A stretch of DNA of 64,000 nt from Shiella aurantiaca (GCA_030412945.1 JAUHJS010000004.1:310001-374000), one strand, 5' to 3'. Counted from the stretch's first letter, positions 54,187-64,000 are shown. Notes: generated from the sequence alone by a model not told the origin. Translations and numbers: made by a program.

Positions 54187-57100
54187 ATGATAGCAGTAAC
54201 CCCATATACTATGAATTTCCCTCGGGCATGGCTTATCCTTTTGGTATGCACGTTTTTGCTCGGTCCAGCTTTCGCTCAAATTCCCTCAGCGGGTATTCCG
54301 CCTGAGGTGACTTTATATCACTGTCAGGTAGATCAATGGACGGGGGAAAACGGCTTAGTGTCCAATAATCTTACCTCGGTTATCCAGTCGGATGAAGGTT
54401 TTCTTTGGATTACTACCAACAACGGCATTATGCGCTTTGATGGGCATCAGCTAGATGTATTCGACAAACTGAATGTGCCCATATTTGCTACCGATGGTTT
54501 TGTGAAATCGTATGAGCATCAAGGCAAGCTCTACTTTGCCACCCGAGGAAATGGCATTGTGCGTTATCATGAAGGGACTTTTGAGCAACTATTGCCCGAT
54601 GAAAAGCAATTACCCCGATCCATACGCAGTTTGCTATTTAGTAAATCGGGCAAACTCTATGTAGGCTCCGATACCCAAGGGGTATTTGCAATTGAAAATG
54701 ATACACTAAGCCGCCTTCCGGGCTTGCCCGAAATTGATGCGATGGTGATGGCTATGGCTGAAGGAGCAGATGGCTCACTATGGATTGCGACCGATGGAAA
54801 GGGGCTTTACCATTACCGCAGCGATGGTAGCTTTAAGGTGTATACTAGTAAGAGTGGATTGCTCAGCGATGCCTTAGGTGCAGTATTGGTTTTGAAAGAC
54901 GGACGGGTGTTGGTAGGGACTAACCAAGGAATCAATGTAATTGAGCAAGGCCAAGTAGGAGCTTGGAGTTTTCTACGAGACACGCGCATAAGTTATCTGC
55001 TTTCAGATTCCTACGGATCGATATGGATAGGGGCTGAAACCGGGCTAGGGCGGGTAAATGAACAAAATCATACGGAAGAGTTTTTATATAACGATGCTAC
55101 ATTTCCCGGAAGTCATATCACCTCTATGGTGTTCGATGAAGAAGGAAGCCTTTGGATAAGTACCGTTAAAAGTGGTTTGCTGAGGCTTAAGGATACCAAT
55201 ATCCGAAACTATTCTACCTTGCAAGGCCTCTCACTCAATCGGGTAAATAGTATTGCCGAGAGTAAGGATGGAAGCTTTTATATCGGGGAAGACGAAGGGC
55301 ATGTAGATCTCATTAGCAAACAAAGAATAGGTGCAATCGACTTGCCGGGGGTGCCCAATACGGCCATTCGCGATATCGCTTTTGATACACAAGGAGCCAT
55401 GTGGCTGGCCACCTATGCCGGACTTTTTAGAAAGACTGGCAACCAAGTGGAGCAAATAAAAGACCCGGCCTATCCAGCCAATGACTTTAGGCGTATCCTT
55501 TTCGATAGTAAGGAGAATATGTGGCTGGCTACCAAAACCGGAGGGGTAATCCAAAGCCGCGAGGGGCAAGTACAAAAAATATGGAGCCGGAATGAGGGCC
55601 TGCAATCCAACTATATATTGGCGATAGAAGAAGGGCCCAATGGCCTGATTTATATCGGTACACATAGTGGAGGTCTGTCGGTTTTGAATCCGGATACAGG
55701 GGAAATAAACACCTATCATGCCATAAAAGACGATTCGGGTGTGCTGATTTTTAATGTACACATCGATGAAAACGGCCGTGTATTTATCGTGGCCAATGTA
55801 GGTTTGTTTTATCTGGAGGATAAAAATATCCGCCCTATTCATCTGGATGAAGTATCAAAAGGAGAAAGCTTTTTCGATTGGGTGGAAGACGATTACGGTA
55901 ACGTATGGGTTAGTAGCAATATTGGTGTGGTTCAGTTTCTAAAAAGCGATTTGCTGGACTATATCAAAGGCAAGCGCCCGCATGTAAAGCGTAGGCTACT
56001 CGACCAAGACTACGGCATGCGTACCAAAGAGTGTACCGGGGCTACACGCTCGTACAAGGCGCGTGATGGAAAGATTTGGGTGCCAACCTTGGATGGTGTT
56101 TGTGTAATAGACCCACAGAAAAGCATGGAAAATCCGCACATTCCTCCCGTGTACATCACGCAGTTTCAAACCAATCAGGGCAATGTGCTCAATTGGGAGC
56201 AAGAACAAGAATACAGTATCGATCCCGATAACCTGCGCTTTAGTTTTAATTTTACCGCACTTAGCTTATTGGCTCCCGAAAAAGTGCGCTTTAAATATAA
56301 ATTAGAAAACTTTGATGCCGACTGGATAAGCACCGAAGAGCGATGGGCGCACTATACCAATCTGCCTCCCGGAGAATACACCTTTCAGGTAATAGCTAGT
56401 AACAACGATGGCGTATGGAATCTTGTGGGCGATTCGGTACGCGTGAAGGTAAATCCGCATTTCTACCAAACGGCCCAGTTTTATGTGCTTATTTTTCTGT
56501 TTACCGTAATGGTGCTATTCGCGGCCTATCAATGGCGGGTGTATGGTATCAAAAAGAAAAACCTTGAGCTGACCAAAGTGAACAGCGAACTCGACCGCTT
56601 TGTATACAGTGCTTCCCACGATTTGCGCGCACCCTTGGCTTCTATCTTAGGCCTTATCAATGTGGCACGCATTGATGACTCACCCGAAAACCGCACGGAA
56701 TATTATAATTTGATTGAGAAGAGTGTTAAGAAATTAGATTCTTTTATCAACGATATCATTGAATTCTCGCGGAATTCTCGCTTAAAAATCCATCCGGAGC
56801 CTATTGATTTTGAGGCGCTTATCAACAGCTTGATAGATGAGTTGCGCTTTTTGGATGAAAAAAATCAGATTCGGAGGGTGGTAAAAGTAAGTGGCACAGG
56901 GCAATTCTGCACCGACCAAAAGCGACTGACCATTGTGCTGAACAACCTAATTTCTAACTCCATCAAATACCATAATCTGCACGGGGAAGATCCCTTTATT
57001 GAGTTGGAAGTGAAATATACCGAGCAGCAAGCGCATATAGTAGTGCGCGACAACGGTACGGGGATTTCTAAGGAGCATTTGGAGCACATCTTCAAGATGT

Positions 57101-57318
57101 TCTACCGCGCCAATGAAAGTAGCAAAGGTTCAGGCCTAGGCTTGTACATTGTAAAAGAAGCCTTGGAAAAGATTAAAGGAAAGATACGGGTGGAATCTGA
57201 GCCGTATAAAGGCAGCACCTTTTATATTGATATCAAAGCCCTAAGCGTGGCCGATACGGAGGAGAACAATTCGTGGCTGAGTCGACTGCGCATGGGGCTT
57301 AAGGCCATGTTCCAATAG
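54187..57318 (+). CDS. Reg_prop/Y_Y_Y sensor histidine kinase without receiver
   Basis: The 1043-residue protein has a signal peptide, then a large periplasmic sensor made of Reg_prop-type propeller repeats (about 45-660; WITTNNGIMRFD, LWIATDGKGLYHY, IWIGAETGLG). A Y_Y_Y domain follows (about 690-760, YKLENFDADWIS, YTNLPPGEYTF), then a membrane helix (about 765-785), HisKA with His811 in YSASHDLRAPLASI and HATPase_c with DNGTGISKEH and GSGLGLYIVKEAL. Hybrid two-component systems of this kind usually carry receiver and AraC domains, absent here. Start may be the Met at 54211. Confidence 0.92.
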   Translation: MIAVTPYTMNFPRAWLILLVCTFLLGPAFAQIPSAGIPPEVTLYHCQVDQWTGENGLVSNNLTSVIQSDEGFLWITTNNGIMRFDGHQLDVFDKLNVPIFATDGFVKSYEHQGKLYFATRGNGIVRYHEGTFEQLLPDEKQLPRSIRSLLFSKSGKLYVGSDTQGVFAIENDTLSRLPGLPEIDAMVMAMAEGADGSLWIATDGKGLYHYRSDGSFKVYTSKSGLLSDALGAVLVLKDGRVLVGTNQGINVIEQGQVGAWSFLRDTRISYLLSDSYGSIWIGAETGLGRVNEQNHTEEFLYNDATFPGSHITSMVFDEEGSLWISTVKSGLLRLKDTNIRNYSTLQGLSLNRVNSIAESKDGSFYIGEDEGHVDLISKQRIGAIDLPGVPNTAIRDIAFDTQGAMWLATYAGLFRKTGNQVEQIKDPAYPANDFRRILFDSKENMWLATKTGGVIQSREGQVQKIWSRNEGLQSNYILAIEEGPNGLIYIGTHSGGLSVLNPDTGEINTYHAIKDDSGVLIFNVHIDENGRVFIVANVGLFYLEDKNIRPIHLDEVSKGESFFDWVEDDYGNVWVSSNIGVVQFLKSDLLDYIKGKRPHVKRRLLDQDYGMRTKECTGATRSYKARDGKIWVPTLDGVCVIDPQKSMENPHIPPVYITQFQTNQGNVLNWEQEQEYSIDPDNLRFSFNFTALSLLAPEKVRFKYKLENFDADWISTEERWAHYTNLPPGEYTFQVIASNNDGVWNLVGDSVRVKVNPHFYQTAQFYVLIFLFTVMVLFAAYQWRVYGIKKKNLELTKVNSELDRFVYSASHDLRAPLASILGLINVARIDDSPENRTEYYNLIEKSVKKLDSFINDIIEFSRNSRLKIHPEPIDFEALINSLIDELRFLDEKNQIRRVVKVSGTGQFCTDQKRLTIVLNNLISNSIKYHNLHGEDPFIELEVKYTEQQAHIVVRDNGTGISKEHLEHIFKMFYRANESSKGSGLGLYIVKEALEKIKGKIRVESEPYKGSTFYIDIKALSVADTEENNSWLSRLRMGLKAMFQ

Positions 57319-57319
57319 A

Positions 57320-57350
57320 AAAGCCATCCCTTGTGAGGATGGCCTTTGCA
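57320..57350. terminator. Terminator between sensor kinase and yceI
   Basis: AAAGCCATCC pairs with GGATGGCCTTT around a short loop between convergent genes. A TTTT run follows on the minus strand. Confidence 0.65.
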
Positions 57351-57374
57351 TAGGTCAAAAACAACAACACAAAA

Positions 57375-57923
57375 TTAGGCTTGTTTAGCGAACTGAACGT
57401 TCATCTGTAATTTGATATCTTCACCTACCACGATGGCCCCGGCTTCGGTAATGCCATCCCAAGTAAGACCAAATTCTTTACGGTTGATTTTTCCTGTTAC
57501 TTCAAATCCGGCTTTCACATTGCCATAGAAATCGGTAGCTGTACCACCATATTCCACCGCAAGGCTGATAGGCTTAGTTACGTCTTTAATAGTCAAGTGA
57601 CCTTCCAAGGTGTAGTTGTCACCGCTTACTTTCTTGAAAGATGTAGAGGCAAATACGATTTGAGGGAATTTCTCGGCACTGAAGAAATCATCTGATTTCA
57701 AGTGGCCATCGCGTTGCTCTTGGTTGGTATCGATGCTGTTTACATCAATGCTGAAATTGATTTTAGCATCGCTAAAGTCTTCGTTTTCAGTTTCTACTGT
57801 TCCTTCAAATTTCTTGAATGTACCTGTTACAGTAGAGATTACAAGGTGTTTTACTTTGAATTGTACTTCAGAGTGGGTAGGGTCAATGGCCCATTTGGTA
57901 GTAGTGGCAGTTTGTGTGTTCAT
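57375..57923 (-). CDS. YceI family protein (cytosolic form)
   Basis: The 182-residue protein is a YceI-like lipocalin: KWAIDPTHSEVQFKVKHLVIST, DGHLKSDDFFSAEKFPQIVF and LTIKDVTKPISLAVEYGG. The fold binds isoprenoid-like lipids. It lacks a signal peptide, unlike E. coli YceI, so it is probably cytosolic. It stands alone; its leader contains a palindromic AAACATT/AATGTTT sequence. Confidence 0.93.
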   Translation of the reverse strand: MNTQTATTTKWAIDPTHSEVQFKVKHLVISTVTGTFKKFEGTVETENEDFSDAKINFSIDVNSIDTNQEQRDGHLKSDDFFSAEKFPQIVFASTSFKKVSGDNYTLEGHLTIKDVTKPISLAVEYGGTATDFYGNVKAGFEVTGKINRKEFGLTWDGITEAGAIVVGEDIKLQMNVQFAKQA

Positions 57924-57993
57924 AATAGTATGCTTTGTTAATTAATTTTCTGTTTATACCCTCATAACGGTAGTTGAAGAAATATGTTTGTTT

Positions 57994-58008
57994 AAACATT
58001 TAATGTTT
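57994..58008 (-). promoter_or_regulatory. Near-palindrome upstream of yceI
   Basis: AAACATT-T-AATGTTT lies 71 bases upstream of the yceI start. It is a possible operator. Nothing else but AT-rich DNA fills the gap to 58123. Confidence 0.3.
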
Positions 58009-58123
58009 TTACATATTATTGAATTTTCTTTAAAAAAGATAATTGATAATTGGTTAAGTGAATATTTTGGAAGTATTTCTTAGGATTTTTGTAGGAAAGA
58101 TTGAGGCTAAGTCCGTAATTTAT

Positions 58124-58140
58124 AGTTCATTCCATGAACT
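58124..58140 (+). promoter_or_regulatory. Palindrome before the 58150 gene
   Basis: AGTTCAT-TCC-ATGAACT has perfect 7-base arms and ends 9 bases before the ATG, a position suited to an operator or leader hairpin. Confidence 0.35.
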
Positions 58141-58149
58141 AACCTTCGT

Positions 58150-58914
58150 ATGAGAAAACCCCTAACCCCTCTCATGCTCTTTCTTGCTGCGAGCTTTGGC
58201 TCCGTACAGGCGCAGGATGTCAGCAATCTGAATTTTGTGCAGGATAAGAGCAATATTATCATTACGTATGATTTGGGCGAAAACAACGATGCCCTCTACA
58301 CCATCGAACCCTTCTTTGTAACCGATACCGGGAAAAACCCCATTGCTAGCGCCACGGGCGATTTGGGCACCGATATCAGTGGAGGCAAACGGAAAACCAT
58401 TGTCTGGAAAGCTATTAACGACTTGCAAGGCTATAAAGGCGGCTTGAAAATCGAAATCAAATCCACCCTCACCTTTGCTCCTCTTATTCCCATTAGCACC
58501 ATGACAGGCCAATCGGTGAAAAGCAAAAGATCGGTAGAGCTACAGTGGAAAGGAGGCTTGCCCAATGAGTACGTCACGGCCACCCTGTATTCCAACGACC
58601 GTCTGATAAAAGCCTATGATCCTGTGAAGAACACGGGAAAAGCTACCTTAGACCTGCCCAAGGGGCTTTTGCCCCATAATGAATATGAGTTTCGCCTGAC
58701 AGGGGGTAATTCACAGAAGCGCTCTTCAGCCAATCAGCCGATACATTTTGGAAGATTTTTAGTGAAAAAATCCAATGGAGCTATGATTTCTGCCTTAGGC
58801 GGGGGGGGTGTTCTAGCCGGTGCTTTGGTGTATTTTCTGATTTCGGCCGATCCGGCTGGTGGTAAAAAGGATGACCCAGGTCTACCTGATTTTCCAGCTC
58901 TTCCTGAAAATTAA
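58150..58914 (+). CDS. Secreted protein with C-terminal membrane segment
   Basis: The 254-residue protein has a signal peptide (LAASFGSVQAQ), a beta-rich domain (about 25-120: DKSNIIITYDLGENNDALYT), a second beta domain with VELQWKGGLPNEYVTATLYS, and a hydrophobic Gly-rich segment near 215-237 (ISALGGGGVLAGALVYFLI) followed by an acidic/Pro tail. I do not know a function. It is 23 bases upstream of the giant LRR gene on the same strand, so a joint surface role is likely. Confidence 0.68.
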   Translation: MRKPLTPLMLFLAASFGSVQAQDVSNLNFVQDKSNIIITYDLGENNDALYTIEPFFVTDTGKNPIASATGDLGTDISGGKRKTIVWKAINDLQGYKGGLKIEIKSTLTFAPLIPISTMTGQSVKSKRSVELQWKGGLPNEYVTATLYSNDRLIKAYDPVKNTGKATLDLPKGLLPHNEYEFRLTGGNSQKRSSANQPIHFGRFLVKKSNGAMISALGGGGVLAGALVYFLISADPAGGKKDDPGLPDFPALPEN

Positions 58915-58937
58915 TCCCTACTTCTTCTGATCTATCT

Positions 58938-61900
58938 ATGAAACGTTTTTCATTACTTATTATAGCTACCCTTTTTACATCCATCGTAGTGCAAGCTCAA
59001 GACCGAAGCAGCGATTCCTTAGCACTACAGCAAATCTATGAAGCCCTTAATGGCAAGCAGTGGGATATGCAGGTGTGGGATACTAATTTGCGCACCGAAA
59101 GCCTGAACATCGAAATCTTTGATAATATAACGGGAGCCCGTGTGGCCGATCTCACCAGTCATGCTTCGTATCCCTATGGCTACAACTACAGTAGCCTGAT
59201 TGATAGTGTGAATATTCTCAACAACTTGGGAGACCGCGATAACTATGGTATTCGTATTCGTGGTAGGTTGATTCCCCCGGAAACGGGAGATTATTATTTC
59301 TATATAGCAGGAGGTAGTGAAGCTCAGCTTTGGCTGAACCCTAATGGTGCCAATCGCAACGACCATGTAAAGATTGCAGAAAATACCAGTATTGTAGGGT
59401 ATCAGAACTATACCACGCAGGCCTCTCAGAAATCGAGTGCTCAATTTTTGAATGCCAACAATTTTTATAATTTCGAAATCATTATGAAAGCGCAGGCAGG
59501 TGATGATTACTTATCTGTAGGATGGAGAAAACCTTCGGATGGCGATGGCGCAACACCTGCCGAATATGTACCGAGCCGAATGTTTCAAGCGGTAAAATGG
59601 CCTGAGCATGACGCGTCCATTGATGAATACCCCGGTGTATTTTTAGAAAATGGTAGAGTAAGTCGACTTCTTATAACAGAACCGAGCTATGGTCTGCCCA
59701 ACAATGAAAGTGTGAATGCAAAGACACCTATTGTAGACGCTGTAGGAATGCTTACTGGCTTAAAACAGTTCAGAATTACCTCTTTTGGCTATCCTTATAA
59801 TCTAAATGACTTAATAGACCAGCTCCCCTCTGCATTAGAAGATTTGGAAATTGCCTGGATTAACGCTACAAGTGAATTCCCTCAAGATATTGCCCGCTTT
59901 AGCAGTTTACAGAGGCTTTCTTTTTTAGGGAATAATATGAAAGGAAATATTCCGGCTAGTATTACCCAAATGACCTCATTACAATATCTGGCTATAGGCT
60001 ATAATCTGATGGGTGGATTTTTTCCACAACAAGGTTGGGAGAATATGGCGGCTCTTATGGGGTTGGATGTACTTGCTATGCCTATCAGTGGGCAAATCCC
60101 GGTAGGTCTTTTGCAAACCCCATTAACCAATCTGAATATTGGTCAGACCAATATATGCGTGCCTCAATCCACAGAAATGACTACTTGGATAGCCGGCTTA
60201 AATTATTTTGGAAGCTCGGAAGTAAATTGTTCTGAAACTGGGGTGTCAGTAGCAATTGCTCCAAACAACAAATCTTACATTCAGTGGCAAGATACCAATG
60301 TAGATATCGTCCGGCTAGGTTTTTATTCACCCGGAAGTCCAACGCTTAACTCTTTGGTTATCAATAGTTCGGCTGATTTTAATTTCACAAACTTTAGGGT
60401 TTTTCGCTCGGTAGATAACTCTATTGCTACTACCGCTGATAACGAGGAGCTTACGGAAGCCGTGATAAGCCTTACCAATTCGAGCATGGAGCTGTCTAAC
60501 CTAAATTTTACAATCGGGAATCAGCCTCGCTATTTGTTTGTGGTAGCCGATTATAATAAAAACCCATATTATTCCTGCTACGATAGGGGATATCATGCGC
60601 TTCCTCCCACCAATTTGTTTTTATCTGGAGGAGAAGTGCTGAATACGCGAAATCTTGAGTGGTTCAATGACGGAGAAACCAACGACATTATCACGCTAAA
60701 AAAAATGTATACCCAGCTAAATGGGGATAATTGGACAAATCATACCAATTGGATGTCGGATAAGCCTATTTCCGAATGGTATGGCGTAAGTGCACCGGAT
60801 GGTTGTCTACGGGAACTTAATCTTTCTAACAATAACCTGATAGGTGAGCTAGGTTCTTCTCTTCTTTTTCCGCAGGCACGAAAGATTAATTTAAGTAATA
60901 ATGCCATTGCCGATAGGCTGGATGTTCTATTCCCCTATGAGATTTCATATAATTTGGAGGAGCTTAACCTATCCAACAATCAATTGCAAGGAGTCATACC
61001 ATTCTATAGTTTTGGTCATGAAGGAGATAACCAATACCTTAAAAAGTTAGATTTTAGTAACAACCCAGACTTGGAAACGTATGTCCATTCGGAGGGACAA
61101 CGATTTTCCATCTTAGAAACGCTTAATGTTTCGAATACGCAATTTGATAAAACGACTTTAGCCAATGTGTCGGGCATTCCTTCGCTCCAAAGCCTGGGCT
61201 TATCAGGTTTAGGTTTGACTAATGCCGATTTGGCCCCTATTGCAGAGCTGACTAATCTTAAAGAGATTCATTTGGCCAATAATGTACTCACCGAGTTTCC
61301 TGAGGAAATTATAGCGCTTGAGGAAATTGAGTGGATTGACCTTTCACATAATACCATGAAAGGAGAGCCCGCATTAGATTTTAGCCAGTGGCCTGCAATC
61401 ACCCATTTTGACATTTCGAACAATCAATTTTCTGGGTATTCAAACAATTGGAAGGTAGATATTGCCTTACCAATAGAATATTTTGATTTGTCCAACAATC
61501 AGTTTATTGGCTTCATGCCTACGCTTTGGAATAGCCCTGAGTTGGTACACTACGACATCAGTAATAACCGATTTGATAATTTAATACAGTTGTTTATAAG
61601 AGATAAGCCTCATTTGCGCTACTTGGATCTATCCAATAATATACTTACTGGGCCTATGCCCGATTTGTTTTCTAACAATAATCTGAATGGGCTATTATAT
61701 TTCAATGTAGCTAATAATAATTTAAACGGCAGCATGCCGATTTCCACTTCACGCTTGCTAAGCGTGCAAACAGTAGATATTTCGGGCAACCTACTTTGCG
61801 AGCCTACCGACCCCACGTATACTATTTGGAAGCAAGGTGTAGCGCAGTTTATCAGCAGCAATATTACCTGCGGGCAAGTGGCCTTTGCTGATTTTGAGAA

Positions 61901-64000
61901 ACCTGAGTGGAATTACCAATATCCGCTGCATTCTAATGAGGTGAATCATCCCATCGCTTGGTTTGTTTTCACCAAGCAAGGAAGTAGCGGCACGCTGAAT
62001 GGACTTACCTTTCAAACCGACAGGGATATTACAGCCGATGTAAGTAACGTACGTCTTTATAAATGGGATCAGACCTATTTTGATAGCAATAATACCCCTC
62101 AAGTGACAGATGCCCAAATCACGCATTCGGCTACAGAAATTTTTATCACCAACCTGAATGAAACTGTTGGGAACACGATTTCTACTTATTATTATCTGGT
62201 GGTGGATGTAAGCTCGGAGGCTACCTTTAGTACCGATTCATTTACGCTTTCGCTTCCTGCTACGGGAATTCAAATGGCCGCGTCTACGGTTGCCGATATA
62301 CCAGCGCTTACTTTTCCTCATTTCTTTGAACCCGAATGGGCTCATCACACCCGCAATCAGCTGAATAACTTCTATTATAATTCAGAGGGCGGATCATGGA
62401 CCAATAATGCCAATTGGTATACTATAGCGCCACTATCTACTTTTTATGGTGTACGTGTAGACGAGGCCAATGATATGATTGAGTTGCGATTGCCGGATAA
62501 TAACATTCGATATCGCGATAGCTTTGAAGAAACCTATAACATACTGCGCTACTTAGAAAGGGTGCAAGTGTTAGATCTAAGCAATAATCAATTAGAAGGC
62601 AATCTTCCCAGCGATTTCTTTACTTACTTTATCAATTTGAAAGAAATCAACCTGTCGGATAATCCATCTCTTACGGTTCCTTTTGAAAACCTGATTAATG
62701 AATCACCTTCATTGCGCCAGCTCCGTTTGGAAAATACCAAGCTCGACTCTCCTGTATTCCCCAGCTCATTTGCTGAGCGCACAAGTTTAGAGGTTATCGT
62801 TTTGCCTAATTATGGATTTACTGGTTCGCTTCCAGAGGAAGTGGCCGATTTTACTAACCTACGCTTGCTGAACGTAGCTAACAACGAACTCACGAACATT
62901 CCTGATTTATCGGGGCTGGCTCAGCTCGATACCTTGGATGTTTCCGGTAATCGGCTAACCATGACAAGCTTGGTGCCCAATGCCGGGATACCCAATTTTC
63001 AGTACCAGAACCAAAAGGCTTTTGGTCAAAAAGCTAGCTTTAAAGCCATCAGTGGATTAGCCACGTCTTTTGGTTTTGATATCGATGCAGACATCACCGA
63101 TAACCAGGTACAATGGTTTAAAGAAGGAACTGCTGTAGGTTCTGTGCAATCCAGTATGCAGCTTTCTATTCCTAATGTGACGACCACATTGGCAGGCGAA
63201 TATTATTGTATGGTACAAAACCCGGCCCTACCCGGTTTTACCTTGCAAAGTGATACGCTTACGCTAGAAGTAATCAATTTCAGCATTACTAACTCCACTG
63301 CACCTGCCACGGTAGATCAGGGACAGGCATTGCCTATTTCTGTTACGGTAAATGATGCTTCATACTTATCCAAAGCACAAGTTTTTATCAAACCTTTTGG
63401 TTCTACTAGCGAAACCTATGAAGAATCTATTCCGATGACGCTTTCTGGAAATACCTTCTCGGTATCCGTTCCGGCCAGTAAGTTTGATGCCTTGGGCTTG
63501 GTCTACGAAATAGGTTTTTACGATGCGTCTAATACCCTCATTGTGATGAGTAGCGAACTAGGTGATGCGGGTGTGTTCACCACCAAAATCAATTATGCCG
63601 CGGGTATCGATTTTACGAATCTGAAGGCGGGCAATACGGTAGAAAGCTATCAGCTTTTTTCGGTGCCTTTGAAGCTCGATGACGATAATGTTACCTCCGT
63701 ATTTGCGGATTTAGGGCCATACGATAAAAGTGTATGGCGTATCTTTTCCTTATCCAATGGCCAGCCGGTAGAGTTTGGCGAAAGTGGCTTCACCAAAATT
63801 GAGGTGGGCAAAGCGTATTTATTAATCATGGCAAGTCCAAGAAGTATCAATACAGGATCAGGCAGTGTACCCACACTTGATAATTCAGGCAATGTTAATA
63901 TCAATCTCTCCAGTGGATGGAATTTGGTGGGTAATCCTTTCAATCAAGATATTTCATGGAATGAACTGATTAATTTAGAAGCCAATGCCTCAGCAAAGGC
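58938..64000 (+). CDS. Giant PA14/LRR/Ig-like surface protein, 3' end outside window
   Basis: An uninterrupted frame begins MKRFSLLIIATLFTSIVVQAQ at 58938 and is still open at the window end (over 1680 residues). After the signal peptide come a PA14-like domain (about 45-190; RGRLIPPETGDYYFYIAGG), leucine-rich repeats around 290-960 and again 1160-1370 (LDLSNNQLEGNLPSD, INLSNNAIADRL), and an Ig-like domain near 1370-1450 (WFKEGT ... AGEYYCMV). Another beta domain follows. It is likely a cell-surface adhesin or carbohydrate-binding protein; a type IX secretion tail, if any, lies beyond 64000. Confidence 0.85.
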   Translation, partial: MKRFSLLIIATLFTSIVVQAQDRSSDSLALQQIYEALNGKQWDMQVWDTNLRTESLNIEIFDNITGARVADLTSHASYPYGYNYSSLIDSVNILNNLGDRDNYGIRIRGRLIPPETGDYYFYIAGGSEAQLWLNPNGANRNDHVKIAENTSIVGYQNYTTQASQKSSAQFLNANNFYNFEIIMKAQAGDDYLSVGWRKPSDGDGATPAEYVPSRMFQAVKWPEHDASIDEYPGVFLENGRVSRLLITEPSYGLPNNESVNAKTPIVDAVGMLTGLKQFRITSFGYPYNLNDLIDQLPSALEDLEIAWINATSEFPQDIARFSSLQRLSFLGNNMKGNIPASITQMTSLQYLAIGYNLMGGFFPQQGWENMAALMGLDVLAMPISGQIPVGLLQTPLTNLNIGQTNICVPQSTEMTTWIAGLNYFGSSEVNCSETGVSVAIAPNNKSYIQWQDTNVDIVRLGFYSPGSPTLNSLVINSSADFNFTNFRVFRSVDNSIATTADNEELTEAVISLTNSSMELSNLNFTIGNQPRYLFVVADYNKNPYYSCYDRGYHALPPTNLFLSGGEVLNTRNLEWFNDGETNDIITLKKMYTQLNGDNWTNHTNWMSDKPISEWYGVSAPDGCLRELNLSNNNLIGELGSSLLFPQARKINLSNNAIADRLDVLFPYEISYNLEELNLSNNQLQGVIPFYSFGHEGDNQYLKKLDFSNNPDLETYVHSEGQRFSILETLNVSNTQFDKTTLANVSGIPSLQSLGLSGLGLTNADLAPIAELTNLKEIHLANNVLTEFPEEIIALEEIEWIDLSHNTMKGEPALDFSQWPAITHFDISNNQFSGYSNNWKVDIALPIEYFDLSNNQFIGFMPTLWNSPELVHYDISNNRFDNLIQLFIRDKPHLRYLDLSNNILTGPMPDLFSNNNLNGLLYFNVANNNLNGSMPISTSRLLSVQTVDISGNLLCEPTDPTYTIWKQGVAQFISSNITCGQVAFADFEKPEWNYQYPLHSNEVNHPIAWFVFTKQGSSGTLNGLTFQTDRDITADVSNVRLYKWDQTYFDSNNTPQVTDAQITHSATEIFITNLNETVGNTISTYYYLVVDVSSEATFSTDSFTLSLPATGIQMAASTVADIPALTFPHFFEPEWAHHTRNQLNNFYYNSEGGSWTNNANWYTIAPLSTFYGVRVDEANDMIELRLPDNNIRYRDSFEETYNILRYLERVQVLDLSNNQLEGNLPSDFFTYFINLKEINLSDNPSLTVPFENLINESPSLRQLRLENTKLDSPVFPSSFAERTSLEVIVLPNYGFTGSLPEEVADFTNLRLLNVANNELTNIPDLSGLAQLDTLDVSGNRLTMTSLVPNAGIPNFQYQNQKAFGQKASFKAISGLATSFGFDIDADITDNQVQWFKEGTAVGSVQSSMQLSIPNVTTTLAGEYYCMVQNPALPGFTLQSDTLTLEVINFSITNSTAPATVDQGQALPISVTVNDASYLSKAQVFIKPFGSTSETYEESIPMTLSGNTFSVSVPASKFDALGLVYEIGFYDASNTLIVMSSELGDAGVFTTKINYAAGIDFTNLKAGNTVESYQLFSVPLKLDDDNVTSVFADLGPYDKSVWRIFSLSNGQPVEFGESGFTKIEVGKAYLLIMASPRSINTGSGSVPTLDNSGNVNINLSSGWNLVGNPFNQDISWNELINLEANASAK

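Noticed and set aside
1-64000. tRNA, rRNA or CRISPR array
   Set aside because: By eye I found no cloverleaf-like sequence, rRNA motif or regularly spaced direct repeats in the gaps.

Overview
The window looks like chromosomal DNA of a Bacteroidota bacterium, most likely a Cytophagales-type lineage. Pointers are the family-specific forms of SecA, AccD, CarB and YebC, the many lipoproteins with short lipoboxes, DUF4834 and SPOR proteins, SIMPL, Reg_prop/Y_Y_Y sensor kinases, a TonB-dependent receptor, and promoters of the Bacteroidota type (TTTG, about 19 bases, TAnnTTTG). This assignment is inference; no rRNA, tRNA or CRISPR array was seen.

Layout. 1-4733 (minus): dapF, secA and a SPOR lipoprotein. 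4960-12083: an AT-rich accessory block of unrecognised genes. Its first part (4960-7312) has paired, gene-specific inverted core sequences and a long imperfect stem resembling integron attC sites. Next come a secreted retropepsin-like protein, a fragment of a REP-type transposase, a complete RAYT transposase with REP palindromes inside an 18-bp inverted repeat, and secreted proteins. 12090-13545: a secreted propeller-like protein and a DUF6265-like protein. 13738-17614 (minus): the conserved rpsP-rimM-trmD-rplS operon, a histone-H1-like Ala/Lys-rich protein and a YfiT-type DinB-fold protein.

17841-24652: sucA, sucB and lpdA encode the 2-oxoglutarate dehydrogenase complex, interrupted by a small gene plus nucleotidyltransferase pair and by a four-helix-bundle gene. 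24883-31705: a TPR histidine kinase, YebC, a CarB without its allosteric domain, a ParE-type toxin-antitoxin pair and DUF4834. 31757-42845: a small lipoprotein, class I aldolase, AccD with a decayed zinc ribbon, a 2H phosphoesterase, an M20 amidohydrolase, small proteins, RsmI, Lnt, an inositol-phosphatase family enzyme, a Cys-rich membrane peptide, a radical SAM/SPASM protein, SIMPL and an e(P4)-type phosphatase. 42975-47728: a 4HB/HAMP/GAF sensor without kinase domain, a lipoprotein, and the LemA-TPM-TPM operon.

47934-53846: a probable organophosphate (phytate) scavenging locus of TonB receptor, very acidic lipoprotein, metallophosphatase and beta-propeller phytase. 54187-57318: a large Reg_prop histidine kinase. 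57375-64000: YceI, a secreted protein and a giant PA14/LRR/Ig-like surface protein running off the right edge.

The most unusual signals are the attC-like cassette structure at 4960-7312, the RAYT/REP element, the interrupted sucA-sucB-lpdA operon and the phytase locus with its acidic lipoprotein.
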